Shown piece by piece: positions 12,561 to 23,738 of a DNA stretch of 64,000 nucleotides. Below the pieces are notes generated by a model, which was given only the letters and a program-made list of their open reading frames with translations, had not been told where the DNA came from and did not search any database. Position 1 is the stretch's first letter. Every line of letters starts with the position of its first letter. The translations under genes and the position numbers were made by a program. The stretch is from Dipteris shenzhenensis (lineage: Eukaryota; Polypodiophyta; Polypodiopsida; Gleicheniales): NCBI GenBank assembly GCA_047967505.1, contig CM106539.1. One strand, written 5' to 3'.

Positions 12561-13334
12561 ACCTCAGATTTCACATCTAATATTTCCACAATTCAGTATC
12601 ATGCAATCTTCATTCAAAACCACCTCCTGATCCTTTGCAGTGCACCCAGCACTTAAATGAATCAAGATAAAATTCATTTGCATTTTGCTATTCGACGGGT
12701 AGTTTAGCTGTAGACTAGCACCACCATAGAGGAGATCCAACTCCACCAAGCCAAGTAAGCCATTGCCGCATTACCCGATTAGTTCCCACCGGCGTTAGTC
12801 GATACGGTCCATCATCGGTTACACATTCACACATCTGACACCAGCTCAATACTCTTGGCATTCGGTAGTTCATCACTAAGTGTGACACTTGGCAGTGATC
12901 TTCCTCTCGGATTCAGGAGTGTTGCACCTTTGCACACACCCATGCCACCCATGTACAGTCACGTTTGTTGACTATTTTCTTGGCATTGGTTTCCGCACAT
13001 ATACATTAGCCTTGTATAGCCTCTTGGCTACTCTCGACACATAGTTGTCATCATTCGATTACAGGCTTGATCCTTGGCATACAACAGTTCTCACATGATT
13101 TGGTTTTGACCATTTAGCGTAAACCCCCCAGTGGTGGCAGCTCACACACAGTGTTCTCATGGGGGTAGACACTTTCCTCGGTACACAGGTAAGCCTCTTG
13201 CATAGAGCATTAGACCACCTCTAGCATGGAGTTATTCACGTCATGCAGTTGATGATACACCAGTCATGAGTCCGGACGAGATCCGTGAGTGGAAAGAGAA
13301 TCTACTTTGACCATTCATTGCCACAGGGTATGTT
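12561..13334. other. Unassigned spacer
   Basis: It follows the second leader, where gag would be expected, but no copia or other domain can be read in any frame. Confidence 0.45.
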
Positions 13335-13381
13335 TTGGTTTATGACACCGACTCAAGCCTCATTGGTCTTGAGCGATCGGA

Positions 13382-13465
13382 CGCAGATGTTCCACATATT
13401 AGCATGGATCAGCCTATAGTTTACGCAGATGTTCCACATATTAGCATGGATCAGCCTACAGTTTC
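13382..13465 (+). repeat. 42-bp tandem duplication
   Basis: Two adjacent copies starting CGCAGATGTTCCACATATTAG lie 42 bp apart. In the open frame this repeats the peptide ADVPHISMDQP. Confidence 0.9.
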
Positions 13466-13483
13466 TAATCACGATCATTCCTC

Positions 13484-13657
13484 GGTAAGCCCTCAACATG
13501 AGGCACATTCGATAGTAAGCCCTCACCATGAGGCACATTTCTCTCGGTAAGCCCTCAGCATCAGGTACACTTCTCGGTAAGCCCTCAGCACAAGGCACAT
13601 TTGGCAATAAGCCCTCAACATGAGGCAAATTTGACAATGAGTCCTCAGTACGAGGCT
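13484..13657 (+). repeat. About 30-bp minisatellite, six units
   Basis: Units follow the pattern taagccctcaNcatgaggcaca and recur near 13486, 13516, 13548, 13578, 13608 and 13638. The last unit is diverged and abuts the end of the X-family LTR at 13657. No spacers separate the units. Confidence 0.9.
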
Positions 13658-13697
13658 AACAAAATATGGGATCAAGGAGGATCAAAGCACAACAAGA

Positions 13698-14495
13698 TGT
13701 AAGAAAACAATACAACGTCTATGCTCAACAGATAATAGGATCTCGTATGCAAGAGAGAAAGGAGTCTCACTTGTAGCTTTCTCACATACACAATGGGGGA
13801 ATACACACAAAGGTGGAGGCTGAAAACAGTTTTTCTCTTCTTAGTTGTGAAAAGCAGATAGTATGAAGAATCAAAAATTTAATTACTGTAAAACTGATAC
13901 AATAGATGGCGCTGCCTCCCAACCGTGCGCTCCTATGAGAGAAGCTTCGATGGCGTGCTAGAAACAGTAGAGGACGGAGGCTGGATGCTAAGGAATCAGG
14001 GTTACTATAGCCAGTGATGAAATGGGCTTCACGAGCTTGCTCTTATATAGCCACCAGTCGTAGTCGGTAAGACCCAATTGGGTGACCGACCCAATCCGCC
14101 CAAAATGGCCGACTGGGGATCGAATAGGCCATCGACCACACGATAGAACCGGTGCGCAAAATAGAGCAACTAACCTACGGTCTCTGTTCGGCCCATAGCC
14201 ATCTGGGATCATCTGGGGCTCCAAACGGGCCCCGCAACCCGAGAGTAGGCTACCCCGAGAAATGCTCCGTCTACCCTCAGTGCGGTCAGTCATGGGATGC
14301 CTTCCCGCACTTGCATGTAGCCTAGTTGGCAGTGTGCCAACTCCGTCCAGCCATCAAGCCACACATGGCCCCCATCTGGTGTCCAAACCAGGATAACCGA
14401 GCTACTCAAATGCCTTCTCCTCATATGGGGGGCTTACAAGTAGAGTTAGCTGGTTCCGGCGTAGTTACACGAGAGTGGAGCATTGATATCTAACA
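13698..14495 (-). repeat. 3' LTR of element A
   Basis: It starts TGTTAGATATCAATGCTCC and ends TTTTCTTACA on the minus strand. It matches solo LTR B (26422-27120) over its length, apart from indels. The main one is a stretch near 13760-13850 that B lacks. The far end matches the stub at 17826-17960. Confidence 0.92.
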
Positions 14496-14525
14496 CCCCC
14501 CCTCAATGTCCACCCGCAAGTGAAC

Positions 14526-16100
14526 TTACTTTTTCGGTCCAATGCCAAGTCGATGAAGATGCCTCTCCAGCAAGTCTCTTCCAAGAGCCTTCGTGAAGAT
14601 GTCCACAGCATTCTCTGTAGTCGGACAGTACACCAAGTCGACCTCTCCATCCATGATGAGCTCGCATACAAAGTGATATTGAATCTCAATGTGTTTTGTG
14701 CGAGCATGGAACACAGGGTTATTTGTGATCGCCATGCAACTCTGATTGTCATATGATAACTGCGTAGGCTTGTTCTGCACTGCTCCCATGTCCCCCAAAA
14801 TCCTCCTCAACCATACTGCCTCACAAGAAGCAAAGCATGCTGATTTGTACTCAGCCTCAATAGAAGAAAGAGCAACTGTGGGTTGCTTCTTGCTAACCCA
14901 TGACACAACTCCATATCCAAGTGAGAAACAGTAACCTGTCACTGATCTCCTACTATCCACGTCTCCTACCCAATCCGAGTCACAGAATCCCGGTCAAGAT
15001 GTTGCCCTTGGTATAGGTGATGCCATAATCAAGTGTGCCTTTGATGTATTTCAGCACCCGCATCCCTGCCCTCCAATGGTTCTCCCAGGGCTTATTGGAA
15101 AACCTGCTTAGTACACCAGTCGCAAAGCTGATGTCCGGCTGCGTGTTGCACAAGTAAATCAAACTGCCCACAAACCTTCTGTACTTCGCTTCGTCCACCA
15201 GTGGTGATGAATCCTCATTTGAGAGCTTACGTCAACCTCCATAGGGGTGCCAACTGTCTTGCACTTAGCCATGCCAAATGCCTTCAGTATCTCTCCAGCA
15301 TACTTCAGCTATGAGATGAAGATCTATTTTGGCTCTTGCCAAACTTCAATCCCCAAACAGAAATGCATCAGTCCGAGGTCTGTCATTTCAAACTCTCTTC
15401 CTAGCAAATGCTTTGTCTGCGAGATCTTCTCTTCATGGTTCCCTGTTATGACAAGGTCGTCCACATAAAGGACCATGATCATACACCTGCCTCTTTCTCT
15501 GAAGATATACAAATTTGCATCCGATGGGCTCCTCCTGAACCCGTTTTGCAGAAAGTAGGCATCAATCTGCTCGTACCATGCTCGTGGGGCCTATTTCAGC
15601 CTGTAAAGTGTCTTCTTTAGTTTACAGACTTTACCTTCTGAATCGGGGATCTCAAAACCCGGTGGTTGTTCCACGTATACCTCCTCCTTGAGATCTCCAT
15701 TCAAAAAGGCGGATTTTACATCCATCTAAAGCACGGGCCAACTTCCCTAGGCTGCTAAAGCCAAAACACTGTGAATTGTGGTTAGTCGAGTTGTGGGAGC
15801 AAAAGTATCCTGATAATCACAACCACGTGCCTATGTGAATCCTTTTGCCGCAAGCTGAGCCTTGTACTTATCCAACGTGCCGTCGGACTTGTACTTGGTC
15901 TTGTACACCACTTGGTGCCGATTACCTTGCATTTTGGTGGTCGATCCACAAGGTCCCAAGTGTTGTTCTTCATCATGGAGCCATACTCCGACTGCATAGC
16001 CTCCATCCACCTATCATCACCCTGTGCCTCTTCAAGACACTTGGGTTCTTCAGCACGGATCACCTCTGTCATCAAAGCGTAGTTGACCGAGTGTTCCTGC
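14526..16100 (-). pseudogene. Element A reverse transcriptase and RNase H
   Basis: Reading the minus strand, the copia polymerase begins with DRWMEAMQSEYGSMMKNNTW (about 16020-15960). A frameshift follows and then [18 protein letters not shown] near 15730-15680. The active site is MVLYVDDLVITGNHE (about 15475-15430), with the YVDD core intact. After more breaks (about 15320-14990) the RNase H domain is readable almost complete (14960-14526): SRRSVTGYCFSLG, ALSSIEAEYKSACFASCEA and HARTKHIEIQYHFV, ending in DIFTKALGRDLLERHLHRLG. At least three stops or frameshifts occur, so no active enzyme is expected. The end of RNase H lies about 25 bp before the purine tract and LTR. Confidence 0.88.
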
Positions 16101-16321
16101 GCCCTTCTTTGCTTCTCTAATCTCTTGGACCGGCGGTGTTCGGATGGTTTCTCCTCAATGGCTAGAGGTTCTCTGCCGCCAAAAAGTTGCTTTACCTACT
16201 TCGGGAATGGCCATTGCTGTTGTGGTTCTGCAGGCTCTTCTTCCTCTTCTTTATCTTGAATCCTCCCAAGCACCGTTGGGGGAGTTCGGTCTACTGTTGG
16301 TGGTGGTACTGGATGGATATC

Positions 16322-17842
16322 CTAGTCTTGGTTGTCTGGGAAGGAAGCATCCTCCTCCAATTGATGCGGCTGTTCTGAGAAGACCACATCGCGACTTACT
16401 ATTACCTTCTTGGTAACAGGGTTATAGAGACGGTAACCCTTCGCCTCTTCACTGTAGCCCAAGAAAATACACTTTGGGCACTTCGGTTCCCATTTGGTCC
16501 TGTTAGCATCAGGGACATGCACAAAACAGTCACATCCAAAAACTCTGAAATGTGCAGCTGAAGGTTTCTTACTAGAAAAGGCCTGCAGTGGAGTCATCCC
16601 GTTCACAGCCTTCGTGTAGCTACGATTCAGAATGTAAACTGCCGTGTTACATGCTTCAGCCCAGAAAGTCTTTGGCAAATCTTTCCCTTTCAGCATACTC
16701 CTGCCCATTTCACAGATGACGCGCATCTTGCGTTCTGCTACTCCATTTTGCTATGATGTATGTGGCGGGGATTTCTGCCTCTTGATCCCGTGACTTTTGC
16801 GGTAACTTTCGAATTCACTTGATGTGAACTCACCACCTCTGTCTGATCTCAACTTCTTCACCTTCCTCCCCATTTCTTTCTCGACCATTACATGCCATTC
16901 TTTGAACTTACTAAAAGCCTCGTCTTTAGTCTTCAGGAAGTATATCCATATCCTTCTACTGTAGTCGTCGATCAACGTCATGAAGTAGTAGGAACCACCC
17001 AAAGCTTCCATCTCCATCTTTCCGCAGAGGTCTGTGTGAACGAGCTCTAGAGGAGCCTTTGCCCTGTTGTCCTCTTTAGGAGAGGGCTGCCGATGCTGCT
17101 TGCCCATCATGCAAGATTCACATACATCGGGCAGATCTGTAATTTCTGGTAGGTTTGCAATCATTTCACTTTTATGCATCTCCTTTAAAGAACTAAGGTT
17201 TAGATGACCAAACCTCTCATGCCATAGCTTAGTGTTCTTCACATCGGCTCGAGCACTGAAAGCTGAGAGTTCGTAGATGTTATTGCACCGTGTACCTTTA
17301 CCAACGACCTTCCCTTGAAGATTCAAAATCTGTGTGCCATTCTTATCGAATTGAACTTTGAGGTCCCGATCCGCGGACAACAAGTTCCTCTTGATATCTG
17401 GCACATAAAGAACATCGGACAACTGTTTTACAACTCCATCTGACTTGAGAGCAATCGTACCTTTTCCTTTTGCTGGACATTTTGCATTATCGCCGACTGC
17501 TACCAGGATGTCATTTCCCACCGGCTGTAGAGAAGTATACCAATCCTTCCGATTGGTCATGTGGTGTGATGCACCACTGTCAATGATCCACGGTTCATCC
17601 GTAGGTACATGAACTGCCTCCGTGCAAATCTCCTCAATTGCTACGAACAGCTCTACTGGAACTGCCTGCACATTGTTGCTCGACTCTTTCTTTACTCCGT
17701 TCTTCTCATCTGCAATCTTCTTTCGGCACTCATTCTGCTTGTGCCCTGCCTTATTGCAATAGAAGCACTTGATCTTCTTCTTTCTCTTTTTATCATCAGA
17801 AGAAGATGGGTTACCAGAGTCCTTACCCCATCTGGTGTCCAA
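16322..17842 (-). pseudogene. Element A gag end, protease and integrase
   Basis: The minus-strand frame from 17842 holds, in order: a CCHC zinc knuckle CFYCNKAGHKQNEC; the protease site WIIDSGASHHM, with D-S-G intact; the pre-integrase motif LWHERFGHLNLSSL; and the integrase core with HTDLCGKMEMEALGGSYYF, LIDDYSRRIWIYFLK and LRSDRGGEF, the D and D-to-E residues of the DDE site. A single TAG at about 16751-16753 interrupts it, and the same frame then continues with NGVAER to VFGCDCFVHVP and SRDVVFSE, ending at 16322. The first codons up to about 17826 come from the 5' LTR stub, so the apparent start is an artefact of the deletion joint. Apart from the TAG this is well preserved. Confidence 0.9.
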
Positions 17843-17960
17843 ACCAAGACCTACCGGATATTCGAGCTACTCAAATGCCTTCTCCTCATATGGGGGGCTT
17901 ACAAGTAGAGTTAGCTGGTTCCCGCGTAGTTACATGAGAGTGGAGCATTGATTTCTAACA
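17826..17960 (-). repeat. Truncated 5' LTR of element A
   Basis: It matches the first 135 bp of the A-family LTR (compare 14371-14495 and 26968-27120) and ends abruptly at the shared string CCCCATCTGGTGTCC, after which gag sequence begins. It is followed on the plus strand by the CAAGA target copy. Confidence 0.88.
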
Positions 17961-17979
17961 CAAGAGACATAGGGAAGCA

Positions 17980-18150
17980 TGTGGGGGTTAAAGGTCATTG
18001 TGCCTTTACCCCGGTTATGTACAATACTCAAACACATATATAAATGAATGAAAAAGAAGATTAGGGTGGTTCTGCACCCACCAAAACTTGTGTGGCTCTT
18101 TGTTTCTCTTGCTCCCTCTTCTGTTCTTGCTTCCGTTGAGAGCACTCTCA
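17980..18150 (+). repeat. 5' LTR of element C
   Basis: 171 bp, TGTGGGGG to CTCTCA. It drives transcription in intact copies; no clear TATA box was picked out beyond ACATATATAAATG near 18033-18045. Confidence 0.95.
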
Positions 18151-18152
18151 AC

Positions 18153-18164
18153 TGGTATCAGAGC
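18153..18164 (+). promoter_or_regulatory. Primer-binding site of element C
   Basis: TGGTATCAGAGC, two bases after the LTR; complementary to initiator tRNA-Met as in most plant copia elements. Confidence 0.95.
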
Positions 18165-19624
18165 CCGGGTGATCTAGCTAAGCGTGTGTGAATGGTTGGA
18201 AGCTCAGCAGCTTTGTGGGAGGAAGGAGAAGCTCTGTGGGAAGCTTTGTGGGGGACTTTACTTGCATTCGAGTGTGCAGAGACCTTGGAGGAACCTTTGG
18301 AAAAGTCACTTTGGCTTTGCGAAGTGGTTTTGAGAGCCTGTTAAGTGTTTTCAAAGAAAAAGTCGTTTTTTGAGCTTTTTCCTATTCCATTCGATGACAG
18401 AGACTCCGTATTGACTTGTAGAGGCAACTATTGCTTGCTTTTGGTGTCCACTTCACTTCAGGAGCTTGGAAACACCTTCATTCTTGAATTTGGGATCATT
18501 TCATTGGATTTCTGACTCACTGTGTCAGTTTCTGCGTTTTTCTGCCCGGGTGTTGGAACTCAAGTTTGGAGCAACCAATTGCAAAGTTTGGAGCAACCAA
18601 TTGCAGATCTGTCAGTTCCAGTGGACTCAGGAGGTCCTAAAACTTCTATATTGCTCATCATTCACACTCCGATGGAGTTTACAAATAGCTCTGTTTCCAA
18701 AAACGTTTTTCGATCCGTGTGTTGGACCCAGTGATTGAGACCACGGTTTCCAAAACCGTCTGTCCCATTGCGTTTCGAACGCCCAAAAACCCCTACTTGT
18801 CAATTCTTACACGATTCGGTGGAGGATTTTTAGAGTTATAGATCTTTGTGTATTCGATTTCGTCTCTCTGTTATGCATTTTTCATTCTAAGGTTTTGAAA
18901 CCTTAGATTTATGCCACATGGCAGTGGATAAGTGGACTCCCATTTCTCACTCATCGGTTGGGATTTTGGAGTTCTAGCAGAAGAGAGATATTTGCAGATT
19001 TTCTTGCTGAGTCCGATTATGCAATGGCGCCCATGTTTTGAGGCATCTCAGGTTCTATTTTTAGTAGCGGTCATTACTGTGGGACTATGATTTCTTGAGC
19101 ATACCTTATGCAGATCACTCTGGTTGCAGTTTGAGCAGTGTGCGCTCATTCGTGGTGTGCATTGGGTTGCAGTGGATGATTTATAGGCCATTTGGATGCA
19201 TTGCGGTCCTTATTGGATGCGCTGATAGGCCCAAATTGCCTTGTGGGATGCTATTTTTTATGGACGCTTTGCACATGGATGCTATTTTATGCTGAGGGAC
19301 AGCTTTGACACATTGCAGGTGATGCACTGATAGTGCTATGCTCTCTTGGATGAGATATTATTAATGCATATGCCAGTGGACGGTGTTTATGCTTGAGTCA
19401 TTTGACACTTATTGGCATTTTGGATTGCCATTGCAGTTGGCATTTTCTTTTGGGCCAGATTTGCTCATATGGATGCATAGTATATGCACATGAGTCAGAT
19501 GCTTTGAGACATGAGTTTTGGTGATATTTCACTCTATTGTGGCATACACATTTGGGTGCATCTGGTGTTTGGTGTGATTCTCTCTTGTAGGCACTAGCAT
19601 TTGGGATTTTGCTTTATTTGCATT
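18165..19624 (+). other. Long untranslated leader of element C
   Basis: About 1.46 kb lies between the primer-binding site and the first gag codon, with no recognisable frame. It is T/G-rich and unlike the CCACATCA leaders elsewhere in the window. Confidence 0.75.
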
Positions 19625-21094
19625 ATGGCATCCTCTTCCATGTCTGAAAAGGAGTTTTTCAACATTAAAAAGTTTGATGGGACAAACTTTTCTTTGTGGA
19701 AAGAACAGATAAGGTATGTGCTTATTCAAAAGAAGCAGATTAAACCCTTGGCAGGGATTGAAGCTAAGCCTGCAAATATGTCTGAGGATGATTGGAATGA
19801 GTTGGATGCATTAGCAAAGTCTACTATTAGACTTCATCTTGCAGAGTCAGTTTATTTCACAGTAGTAAATGAGCAAACTATGGAAGATTTGTGGAAGAAA
19901 CTGTGTGCCACTTATGAGAAGGAAACTGCCTCTAATAAAGTTTACCTCATGAAGAGGTTGTTTGAGCTACAGATGAAGGAAGGGATCTCCATTGCTTCTC
20001 ACTTGAATGAATTCAATATTATTTTCAGCCAGCTTCAGGCTCAGAAGATGAATTTTGATGCGGAGACTAAGGCAATATTTCTCTTATGTTCATTGCCATC
20101 CTCATGGGATACCTTCCGTACAACTGTCAGTAACTCTGCACCTGGTGGAGTACTGAAATTTGATGATGTTGTGGGTAGCTTGTTGGCCGAGGAGATTAGA
20201 TGGAAATCTATGGATGGCAACAAGCAGGATGCAGCCTTAAATGTGCAAAGGGGCAGATCACAGTTCAGGGGGAAGTCCCAAGAAAGAGGGAAGTCTCGTA
20301 GCAAATCTAGGGCACGGAACATTGAGTGTTACCACTGTGGCAAGAAGGGCCATATGAAAAAGGATTGCTACAAGCTGAAAAGAGAGCAAAAGGATAAGAA
20401 AAAGAATGCAAATTGGGGTGCAAATCAAAAGGAAGAGAGTCCAAGGGAGGACAAAGGAAAAGTGAAGATCGAGGAGATCAATGCAGTCACACATGATAGT
20501 GACAATGACGTTCTCTTCATGTCTAGTTTATCTGCAGAGTTGCTTACCACTTTAGATGATGCATATTCCCAAGATTGGATTTTGGATTCTAGTGCTTCAT
20601 TCCATGTTAATCCCTATAGGGAATGGTTCTCCACTTATGACAGTGGAAAGACAAGTTGTGTGCATCTTGGAAATGACTATGCATGTGACATAGTGGGAGC
20701 AGGTGACATAAAGTTTTCTTTTGCAAATGGGTCTGCATTTATTTTGAAACATGTGAGACATGTGCCTAAGTTGACCAAGAGTCTTATTTCAGTGGGTCAG
20801 CTAGATGATGCTGGTTTTCACACCACTTTTGGCTTTCAAAGTTGGAGAATTCGGAAGGGCTCTATGCTTTTGGCCAGGGGTGCCAAGTGTGGGACTTTGT
20901 ATCCCTTACATGTATCAGGGGTATTTGATCATGTTGTTGCAATAACCGAGCAGCCAAGCACTTCTTTGTGGCATTGCAGGTTGGGGCACATGAGCCAGAA
21001 TGGAATGAAACTCTTATGCCGTTTGGGTTATGTACCGCATTTGAGTTTCTCTGATTTTGAATTTTGTGAGCACTCTCTATGGGAAGCAGACTAA
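19625..21094 (+). CDS. Element C Gag-protease polyprotein (truncated)
   Basis: 489 residues from ATG at 19625, the first ATG in this frame and the usual copia gag start ([20 protein letters not shown]). Residues 1-190 are the UBN2-type Gag body (W-K near residue 26; [22 protein letters not shown]). A CCHC knuckle [14 protein letters not shown] lies near residues 235-248 and binds element RNA. The protease follows: the usual D-S-G-A active triad reads LDSSASFH near residue 321 because codon 20591-20593 is AGT (Ser). That glycine is near-invariant in retroviral-type proteases, so activity is doubtful. The pre-integrase motif [14 protein letters not shown] is near residue 450. A small frameshift around 21070-21080 ends the frame early; integrase continues in another frame. 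Confidence 0.92.
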   Translation: MASSSMSEKEFFNIKKFDGTNFSLWKEQIRYVLIQKKQIKPLAGIEAKPANMSEDDWNELDALAKSTIRLHLAESVYFTVVNEQTMEDLWKKLCATYEKETASNKVYLMKRLFELQMKEGISIASHLNEFNIIFSQLQAQKMNFDAETKAIFLLCSLPSSWDTFRTTVSNSAPGGVLKFDDVVGSLLAEEIRWKSMDGNKQDAALNVQRGRSQFRGKSQERGKSRSKSRARNIECYHCGKKGHMKKDCYKLKREQKDKKKNANWGANQKEESPREDKGKVKIEEINAVTHDSDNDVLFMSSLSAELLTTLDDAYSQDWILDSSASFHVNPYREWFSTYDSGKTSCVHLGNDYACDIVGAGDIKFSFANGSAFILKHVRHVPKLTKSLISVGQLDDAGFHTTFGFQSWRIRKGSMLLARGAKCGTLYPLHVSGVFDHVVAITEQPSTSLWHCRLGHMSQNGMKLLCRLGYVPHLSFSDFEFCEHSLWEAD

Positions 21095-21872
21095 ATCAGC
21101 CCATAAAAGAAGGGGAAAGAAAGAGTTTGAAAAGCTTGATTTGGTGCATTCAGACGTATGTGGTCCCATGCCTACACGGTCATTAGGCGGGGCTGAATAC
21201 TATGTGACATTCATTGATGATGCAACTAGGAAAGTGTGAGCTTATGCTATAGCTCGGAAGAGTGATGTGTTCCAGGTATTTCAGAAATGGCTGGCCTTGG
21301 TTGAGAATCAGTCAGGTAGAACGCTTAAATGCCTACGGACTGACAATGGTGGAGAGTATCTCTCTCATGACTTTCAGCATTTCTGTGATACACGTGGGAT
21401 TAAGAGGGAGCTCACATCCCCTCATACTCCAGAGCAAAATCCAGTTGCAGAAAAGATGAATCATACCATTCAAAAAAGGTTGCAATGCATGCTTTCCAAT
21501 GCAAGTCTTTTTGGTGGTTTTTGGGCTAAGTAAATGAAGACTGCAGTGCATGTGATCAATAGATCACCTAGTAAGAGTTTGGATGGTGGTATTCCTGAAG
21601 AGGCATGGAGTGGCAAGAAGCCCTCTTACTCTCATTTGCGTATATTTGGGTGTGAGGCATATGCACATGTGCCAAAAGAGTTTCGAAAGAAGCTAGATCC
21701 TAAGTCTAGGAAATGCATTTTTCTAGGTTATGGTGAAAGTGGAGAGATGGGCTATTGTCTCTGGGATCCAGAAGCAAAGAAGATCATACGCAGCCATGAT
21801 GTAGTCTTCAATGAGAAGAAGATGCATAAGACACCCATGAGGGATGTGGAAATGAGGAGAATCACTTTCTAG
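21085..21872 (+). pseudogene. Element C integrase, interrupted
   Basis: The integrase core continues in a different frame after the break near 21075. Readable blocks are [42 protein letters not shown] (the D and E of the DDE site), MKTAVHVINRSPSKSLDGG and HLRIFGCEAYAHVPKEFR. In-frame stops lie at 21237-21239 and 21531-21533. Another ends the segment at 21870-21872. The usual Q-N-G-V-A-E-R motif has proline in place of glycine (QNPVAEKMN). Integrase joins element cDNA to the host chromosome; this copy cannot. Confidence 0.88.
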
Positions 21873-22116
21873 GATGTGAATCCACCTGCATATGTTGATA
21901 GATAGCAAGCTGTCCATGCACCAAATGTGCAAGAAATGGTACCACCAAGTACTCCCACAGGTATACAATCAAGGGTAGATGATGGATCATCTATTGGTGG
22001 AAATGATGAGCCAAATGTGGTAATATGCAGGTGAGACAGCAAGCTGAAATGCCCTTGAGAAGATCATCTAGAGTGTCTAGACTACCTGATATGTTTGTTC
22101 TCCAGGGGTAGACTAT

Positions 22117-23646
22117 GTGATGCTTACTGATTGCGGGGAGCCTTCTTGCTACAGAGAGGCTGTGATGCACGAGGATCAACGCAAGTGGGAGTATGCTGTG
22201 CAATCAGAGATGAGTTCACTTATGAAGAATAAGACTTGGGACTTGGTTTCTTTGCCACATGGAAAGAAAGCATTGCCATGTAAATGGGTCTATAAAATGA
22301 AGGTCACAGGTGATGATGTGCCTAGGTACAAGGCCCGTTTGGTCGCTAAAGGGTTCAAGCAAGAGAAGGGTGTGGACTTTGATGAGATATTCTCTCTGGT
22401 TGTGAAGATGACCACACTTAGATGCATGCTTGGACTAGTGGCATTAGAGGATATGGAGCTTATGCAGATGGATGTCAAGACAGCTTTCTTGCATGGGGAT
22501 TTGCATGAGGAAATTTACATGGTGCAGCCGGAAGGCTTTGAAGAAAAGGGCAAAAAGCATTTAGTTTGCAAGCTGAAGAAGAGTCTCTATGGTCTTAAGC
22601 AAGCACCTAGAGAATGGTATCAGAAGTTTGATGCTTTCATTCGGTCCCAGGGTTTTAGAAGGAGTGAAATTGATCACTGCCTCTACACTAAAAGGGCTAA
22701 GGATAATAGCATGATAATCTTGGCACTATATGTGGATGATATGCTATTGGCTAGCAAGAATACTTATGAGCTAGATGCATTAAAGGCCAAGTTGCATGAG
22801 GCCTTTGATATGAAGGATTTGGGATTTGCAGGTCATATTCTTGGTATGCGCATCACGCGTGATCGAAGTAGGAAACTCCTTTGGCTTTCACAAAAAGAGT
22901 ATGTTACAAAAGTATTGCAGCGTTTCAATATGGAGGGGGAGAAGGCAGTGAGTACTCCATTGCCTCCATATGTGAAACTGAGTCATACAGATAGTCCCAA
23001 ATCAGATGAGGAAAGGGCCATGATGGCCAAGGTTCCTTATGCATTAGCGGTTGGGAGTCTTATGTATGCTATGATAGCTACTAGACCAGACATTGCATTT
23101 GCAGTGGGAGTTGTTAGCCGGTATATGGCTAATCCAGGAAAGAGGCATTGGGAGGCAGTTAAGTGCATCATGAGGTACATGAAGGGTACCAAGGAGATGT
23201 GCATCTGCTTTGGTAGAGGAGACATGCATGTACTTGGGTACACAGATTCAGACTATGCAAGGCATGTGGATAGTAGGAGATCCACTTCTGGTTATGTGTT
23301 CACCTCAGGTGGTGCAGTGTCGTGGATGTCTCGTGCACAGAAGTGCATTGCTTTGTCTACCACAGAGGCTGAGTATGTTGCAGCCACAGAGGGTTGCAAG
23401 GAGGCTATATGGCTTGATCGGCTAGTGGGAGATTTGGGGATTCATACAGGTGTACTGACATTGCATAGTGATTCCATGAGTGCTATTCAGCTAGCACGGA
23501 ATCCGATCTTTCATGCAAAGACCAAACACATTGAGGTCAGGTACCATTTCATCAGGGAGGTACTTGAGGACAAGCGCATAGAGCTTGTCAAGGTTCATAT
23601 AGATGATAACCTTGTAGATATGCTGACGAAGAGTCTACCTAGTTAG
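22117..23646 (+). CDS. Element C reverse transcriptase-RNase H
   Basis: An open frame of about 509 codons covers the whole copia RVT_2 and RNase H regions. Visible are WDLVSLPHGKKALPCKWVYK, YKARLVAKGFKQEKGVDFDE, QMDVKTAFLHGDLHEEIY (first catalytic Asp), KKSLYGLKQAPREWY, LALYVDDMLLASKN (YVDD active site) and MKDLGFAGHILGM. RNase H follows with LGYTDSDYARHVDSRRSTSG, LSTTEAEYVAATEGCKEAIW, HAKTKHIEVRYHFIRE and VDMLTKSLPS. The opening GTG is only where the frame opens; in an intact element this is the downstream part of one Gag-Pol polyprotein. Domains and active-site residues appear intact, so this is the best-preserved enzyme segment in the window, but it is cut off from gag by upstream breaks. 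Confidence 0.92.
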   Translation: MMLTDCGEPSCYREAVMHEDQRKWEYAVQSEMSSLMKNKTWDLVSLPHGKKALPCKWVYKMKVTGDDVPRYKARLVAKGFKQEKGVDFDEIFSLVVKMTTLRCMLGLVALEDMELMQMDVKTAFLHGDLHEEIYMVQPEGFEEKGKKHLVCKLKKSLYGLKQAPREWYQKFDAFIRSQGFRRSEIDHCLYTKRAKDNSMIILALYVDDMLLASKNTYELDALKAKLHEAFDMKDLGFAGHILGMRITRDRSRKLLWLSQKEYVTKVLQRFNMEGEKAVSTPLPPYVKLSHTDSPKSDEERAMMAKVPYALAVGSLMYAMIATRPDIAFAVGVVSRYMANPGKRHWEAVKCIMRYMKGTKEMCICFGRGDMHVLGYTDSDYARHVDSRRSTSGYVFTSGGAVSWMSRAQKCIALSTTEAEYVAATEGCKEAIWLDRLVGDLGIHTGVLTLHSDSMSAIQLARNPIFHAKTKHIEVRYHFIREVLEDKRIELVKVHIDDNLVDMLTKSLPS

Positions 23647-23727
23647 CGGTTTGAGTATTGTCGTGTATTGATGGGCATTGGATAGTATGCTCACTGGTTA
23701 TTCTCCTTTAAAGGCACATTGTCCTTT

Positions 23728-23738
23728 AAGTGGGAGGT
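23728..23738 (+). promoter_or_regulatory. Polypurine tract of element C
   Basis: AAGTGGGAGGT immediately before the 3' LTR; the plus-strand DNA priming site of LTR elements. Confidence 0.85.

Larger units (their letters stand above)
13698..17960 (-). mobile_element. Copia element A, TSD CAAGA
   Basis: A minus-strand Ty1/copia element bounded by the 5-bp target duplication CAAGA at 13693-13697 and 17961-17965. Its complete 3' LTR is 13698-14495 (798 bp, minus strand TGTTAG...CTTACA). A C run at 14496-14502 is the complement of the polypurine tract. Coding remains run from 17842 down to 14526. The 5' LTR is reduced to its first 135 bp (17826-17960) and is joined directly to the end of gag, so the rest of that LTR, the primer-binding site, the leader and most of gag are deleted. 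It sits inside the 3' LTR of element X. Confidence 0.9.

Noticed and set aside
13484-13657. Regular repeat resembling a CRISPR array
   Set aside because: The units are contiguous and degenerate, with no unique spacers, and this is plant DNA.
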